Part shown: one piece after another, positions 5,784-8,238 of the stretch
Numbering within the stretch: the first letter of the stretch is position 1
Layout of the letters: each line of letters begins with the position of its first letter
Assembly (NCBI GenBank): GCA_030430125.1
Contig: JAUIGA010000143.1
Location: 1 to 8,238 of the forward strand
Reading direction: 5' to 3'
Source: Chloroflexia bacterium
Lineage (GTDB): Bacteria > Chloroflexota > Chloroflexia > Thermomicrobiales > UBA6265
Length of the DNA stretch: 8,238 nt
Translations under genes and position numbers: made by a program
Notes under the pieces: generated by a model
The model's input: the letters and a program-made list of their open reading frames with translations, nothing else
The model's database searches: none
What the model was told of the DNA's origin: nothing

Positions 5784-7478
5784 TCAATCCTCCGGCAAAC
5801 GCCGCCGGACATCCCGCTCGCTCCGATACGCCTCGACCGCATCCTCGATGGTCGCGTACAAGCGTTCGGCGCCGAACACGCTGGATATCCCACCACGCTC
5901 CATGATGTCGCGCACAGGCTGATGGATACCAGCCAGCCAGACCCGGATTCCGCGCGCCGCGAAGTCCCGATGGATGCTGCGCAACGCATCCATCCCGGAA
6001 ATATCGAGATCAGGGGACGCATCAAGATCCAGCACCACGACCTCGGGCGTGCCTGATTCCTGATCGAGCAATTGCTTGATCGAATCACGCATCCAGTCGG
6101 CATTGACGAAAAGCAGCGGCATGTCCTGCCGAAAGATGAACAGCCCCGGCTCCGGGTCCGTGTCGTCGCGCAAATCGATCGCGCCATAGGCGCGCGATCC
6201 TCGAATCCTCGCCAGCTGGTGTCCCTGCGGCCGGCTGAGAAGATTGAGCAGGTACAGGATGGACAGTACCGCCGCGATCAGCAGCCCGGGCAGGATACCG
6301 AGCACCAGCACACCGACGAAGGCGATGGCCGAAATTACCATGCTGTCAAATCGCAGGCTGGCGATGCGACGCATGGCCGCAATGTCGACGAATCCAATAA
6401 CGGCGTTGATCACGATCGCACCCAGGACGGCCAGCGGCAAATCCCGGAAAAACGGCATCAGCGCCACGGCCGAGAGGAATGCCAGACCGGCGAGCACGAG
6501 CGACGACACCTGTGTCCGCGCGCCGGCCCGATCGTTGGCGGCGGACTGGCTCGCGCCGCCAGCGGTGATGAACCCCTGGAACACCCCGCCGAAGATGCTC
6601 GCCGCACCGAGCGCCACCAGCTCCTGGTTGGGTCGAACATCGTAGTGGTGCTCGTCGGCGAACTGGCGCGCCACCGACATGCTCTCCGAATAGCCGATCA
6701 CGACGATCGCGAGCGTGCCCGGAATCAACACGAGCACGTCGGCCAAATCCACGATCGGGATTGACGGCAGCGGAATCGCCCGATCGACCGTTCCGACGAC
6801 GGCCACCCCCTTCTCCTCGAGATCGAGGATGGCCACGATAACGATCGACAGCGCCACGACCAGCAGCGCCGAAGGCACACCGGGCGCCAGCACCCGAAAC
6901 GCCAGGAGGACCGCCAGGCTGCCACCACCGATGACCAGCGTCCACCCGTTTGTCTCACCAAGGTGGGTGGCCAGGTGCCACGCCTGTTCGTAGAACGGCC
7001 CGTCGATCGACGATGTTCCGAGCACCTTGAACAGCTGGCCCACCATGATCGTCAGCCCGAGGCCCATCAGGAACCCCGTTTGCACGCCGAATGCGATGAA
7101 TTGGGCGAGAAACCCCATCTGGAACCGGCCCAGCAGAAGGAACAGCACCCCGCTCAGGATCGCCAGGACCGCCGACAGCGCCGCATACTCGCCCGCATCG
7201 TCGGCGACGATCAGCGGCGCGACGAGCGACGCGGAGATGGCGGCGGTCGCCGATGTCGGGCTCACGATCAATTGGCGGGATGTGCCAAACAGCGCGTAAC
7301 CCAGCGGCGCGGCGAACGAGGCGAAGATCCCGGCCTGCGGCGGCAATCCGGCGATCTGGGCATAGGCAATCGCCTGCGGCACAACAAGCGCCCACACCGT
7401 CACGCCGGCGATGAGGTCCGGCGTGAGCCACGACCGTTGATACCGCGGCAACCAATCCGCTATCGGCAGCCAACCCAT
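5784..7478 (-). CDS. SulP family anion (sulfate-type) transporter with C-terminal STAS domain
   Basis: This is a 564-residue membrane transporter of the SulP/SLC26 family, which moves sulfate, bicarbonate or other anions, usually with H+ or Na+. The N-terminal family signature is clear: DLIAGVTVWALVVPQAIAYA (21-40), then AGLPPQAGIFASFAAPLGYALFGTSRQL and SPTSATAAI (73-81). GYSESMSVAR (262-271) and ASQSAANDRAGARTQVS (309-325) are conserved transport-core elements. Hydrophobic segments fill residues 21-415. A STAS domain occupies about 445-555, with strand VVVLDLDASPDLDISGMD (480-497) carrying the DISG turn, where related domains have a regulatory serine. The ATG at 7478 is preceded by GGAGGG (7488-7483). 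A TTG 99 bases upstream extends the frame but has no such site. Substrate is not inferable; no sulfate-assimilation or carbonic anhydrase gene adjoins. Divergent from the zinc-ribbon gene. Confidence 0.93.
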   Translation of the reverse strand: MGWLPIADWLPRYQRSWLTPDLIAGVTVWALVVPQAIAYAQIAGLPPQAGIFASFAAPLGYALFGTSRQLIVSPTSATAAISASLVAPLIVADDAGEYAALSAVLAILSGVLFLLLGRFQMGFLAQFIAFGVQTGFLMGLGLTIMVGQLFKVLGTSSIDGPFYEQAWHLATHLGETNGWTLVIGGGSLAVLLAFRVLAPGVPSALLVVALSIVIVAILDLEEKGVAVVGTVDRAIPLPSIPIVDLADVLVLIPGTLAIVVIGYSESMSVARQFADEHHYDVRPNQELVALGAASIFGGVFQGFITAGGASQSAANDRAGARTQVSSLVLAGLAFLSAVALMPFFRDLPLAVLGAIVINAVIGFVDIAAMRRIASLRFDSMVISAIAFVGVLVLGILPGLLIAAVLSILYLLNLLSRPQGHQLARIRGSRAYGAIDLRDDTDPEPGLFIFRQDMPLLFVNADWMRDSIKQLLDQESGTPEVVVLDLDASPDLDISGMDALRSIHRDFAARGIRVWLAGIHQPVRDIMERGGISSVFGAERLYATIEDAVEAYRSERDVRRRLPED

Positions 7479-7614
7479 CTCACCCTCCCCTGCTCTCGCT
7501 CCGGTTTCACGACACCCATGGTACTGCGGTTCTCTCGGTGATTGACACGGGATTCGGTTGAATGCTCTTGGGACCAACGGTAGAGGCCCCCAGCGTCATG
7601 CCGAAACCTACCAA

Positions 7615-7623
7615 TGCTATACT
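7615..7623 (+). promoter_or_regulatory. Extended -10 promoter for the zinc-ribbon membrane protein
   Basis: TGCTATACT (7615-7623) matches the extended -10 pattern TGnTATAAT with one mismatch. No good -35 is found at 16-18 bases upstream, which is typical when an extended -10 is used. Transcription would begin near 7630, giving a leader of about 57 bases to the ATG at 7687. A lone TTGACA at 7542-7547 lies too far upstream to pair with it. Confidence 0.45.
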
Positions 7624-7686
7624 GTGTCCCCATCACCACCCTGAATGGCTTTCCCTCGGCACCGGCGAGAGGAGTCGACCACCCAG

Positions 7687-8238
7687 ATGGAACGACCATG
7701 CACACGCTGTAACTCGACCGTGTTGCCGGGCGATCGATACTGCGCGGCATGCGGCGCACCAGTGACCGCTGGCGCGCCAGTCCCTGCCCCGCCCTCGGCA
7801 CCAGTGCGGACCCCCCGCCCGTGGTACCGGCGCAAGCTGGTGCTGATCCCCCTGGCAATCCTGACATTCGTGAGTGTGTCGATCGGCATCGCCATCGCAT
7901 GGATCGACGCCCGGTTCGACACCATCAACGCGGTCAGCACCCCGCCACCGGTCATCACCGGTTCCCAGCTGGGTGGGGACGACACCCTGCAGATCGACAC
8001 CGGCCCCGCCATGGAAGCGGTCCGGCGCGCGGAGCAGGGCGACCCCATGCCGACCTCGCTCCCAGCCGAAGACGAATCGACATCGGCCCCACCGCAATCG
8101 AACGGGCGGGCATTCGTCATGATCGCGTTGCAGACTGGCGCCACCCCCGCCGCCACACCGGCAGCTTCGCCAGTTCCGGATACCGCCGTCGCCACGCCCG
8201 AAATCCTGCAGCTGCCGCCGGCCGACACCGGGGAGGCC
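7687..8238 (+). CDS. Zinc-ribbon, single-span membrane protein (N-terminal 184 residues, cut by window edge)
   Basis: The frame is open to the last base. A four-cysteine zinc ribbon comes first: Cys5-x2-Cys8-x10-Cys19-x2-Cys22, the usual zinc_ribbon_2 pattern with CG at the second knuckle. A Pro/Ala-rich linker (25-46) and a basic WYRRK lead into one hydrophobic helix (about 51-72). The ribbon should therefore be cytoplasmic and the rest outside. The outer part begins DARFDTINAVSTPPP (74-88) and continues as Pro/Thr/Ala-rich sequence, including TPAATPAASPVP (153-164), which looks like a wall-spanning linker. A downstream extracytoplasmic domain is expected beyond the window. LytR-CpsA-Psr ligases can have this architecture, but no diagnostic motif is reached. 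AGGAG (7670-7674) lies 12 bases before the ATG, somewhat far but the only site. Confidence 0.72.
   Translation, partial: MERPCTRCNSTVLPGDRYCAACGAPVTAGAPVPAPPSAPVRTPRPWYRRKLVLIPLAILTFVSVSIGIAIAWIDARFDTINAVSTPPPVITGSQLGGDDTLQIDTGPAMEAVRRAEQGDPMPTSLPAEDESTSAPPQSNGRAFVMIALQTGATPAATPAASPVPDTAVATPEILQLPPADTGEA

Noticed and set aside
5191..5922. A 243-codon plus-strand frame starting with TTG across the gene-poor region, the small gene and the end of the SulP gene
   Set aside because: Overlaps a better-supported small gene in another frame and the antisense of SulP. It has no ribosome-binding site and a Cys/Arg/Trp-rich composition typical of a non-coding frame.
6072..6764. A 230-codon plus-strand frame inside the SulP gene
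   Set aside because: It is antisense to conserved SulP sequence, with a Gln/Arg/His-rich composition and no domain.
7479..7577. Extension of the SulP protein by 33 residues to a TTG start
   Set aside because: The extra residues are not family-like and lack a ribosome-binding site, while the ATG at 7478 has a strong one and begins where SulP proteins normally start.
7617..8228. A 203-codon minus-strand frame opposite the zinc-ribbon gene
   Set aside because: Low-complexity Gly/Ala/Ser sequence opposite a frame with a clear zinc ribbon, membrane helix and upstream promoter.

Overview
The window is GC-rich bacterial chromosome, densely packed with short intergenic gaps. No rRNA, tRNA, CRISPR array, transposase or phage gene was seen. 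Split three-subunit transhydrogenase genes, Thr/Pro/Ala-rich linkers such as TPAATPAASP, and a zinc-ribbon membrane protein would fit a Chloroflexota bacterium of the Thermomicrobia type. That assignment is an inference from gene style, not a database match.

Layout: (1) positions 1-194, minus strand: the start of a YciI/DGPF-domain protein, cut by the window edge. (2) 435-3612, plus strand: a complete pntAA-pntAB-pntB operon for the proton-translocating NAD(P) transhydrogenase. The first two genes overlap by 4 bases, the next gap is 2 bases, and a 14-bp hairpin closes the operon. (3) 3697-5177, plus strand: a tight pair, a 148-residue helical protein of unknown function and a lipoprotein with two intact phospholipase D (HKD) motifs. 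(4) 5178-5542: a 365-base stretch with no convincing gene. It opens with a very good sigma-70-type promoter overlapped by a TGTACGTACA palindrome and holds several complementary segments. (5) 5543-5749, plus strand: a 68-residue acidic protein with one C-terminal membrane helix. (6) 5784-7478, minus strand: a SulP anion transporter with a C-terminal STAS domain, convergent with the small gene. (7) 7687 to the end, plus strand: the N-terminal part of a zinc-ribbon, single-span membrane protein, divergent from the SulP gene and preceded by an extended -10 promoter.

Functionally, the transhydrogenase couples the proton gradient to hydride transfer from NADH to NADP+ at the membrane. The other genes are mostly envelope-associated (lipoprotein, tail-anchored peptide, transporter, membrane-anchored zinc ribbon), but nothing ties them into one pathway. 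The points most worth a second look are four: the transhydrogenase appears to have no histidine at either of the two membrane positions where family members carry the proton-channel histidine; PntAA has an unusual ~93-residue acidic/proline-rich tail; the strong promoter at 5197 is followed by about 310 bases without a gene; and the PLD lipoprotein is closely coupled to an unknown helical protein. I found no clear evidence of an entirely new multi-gene system.
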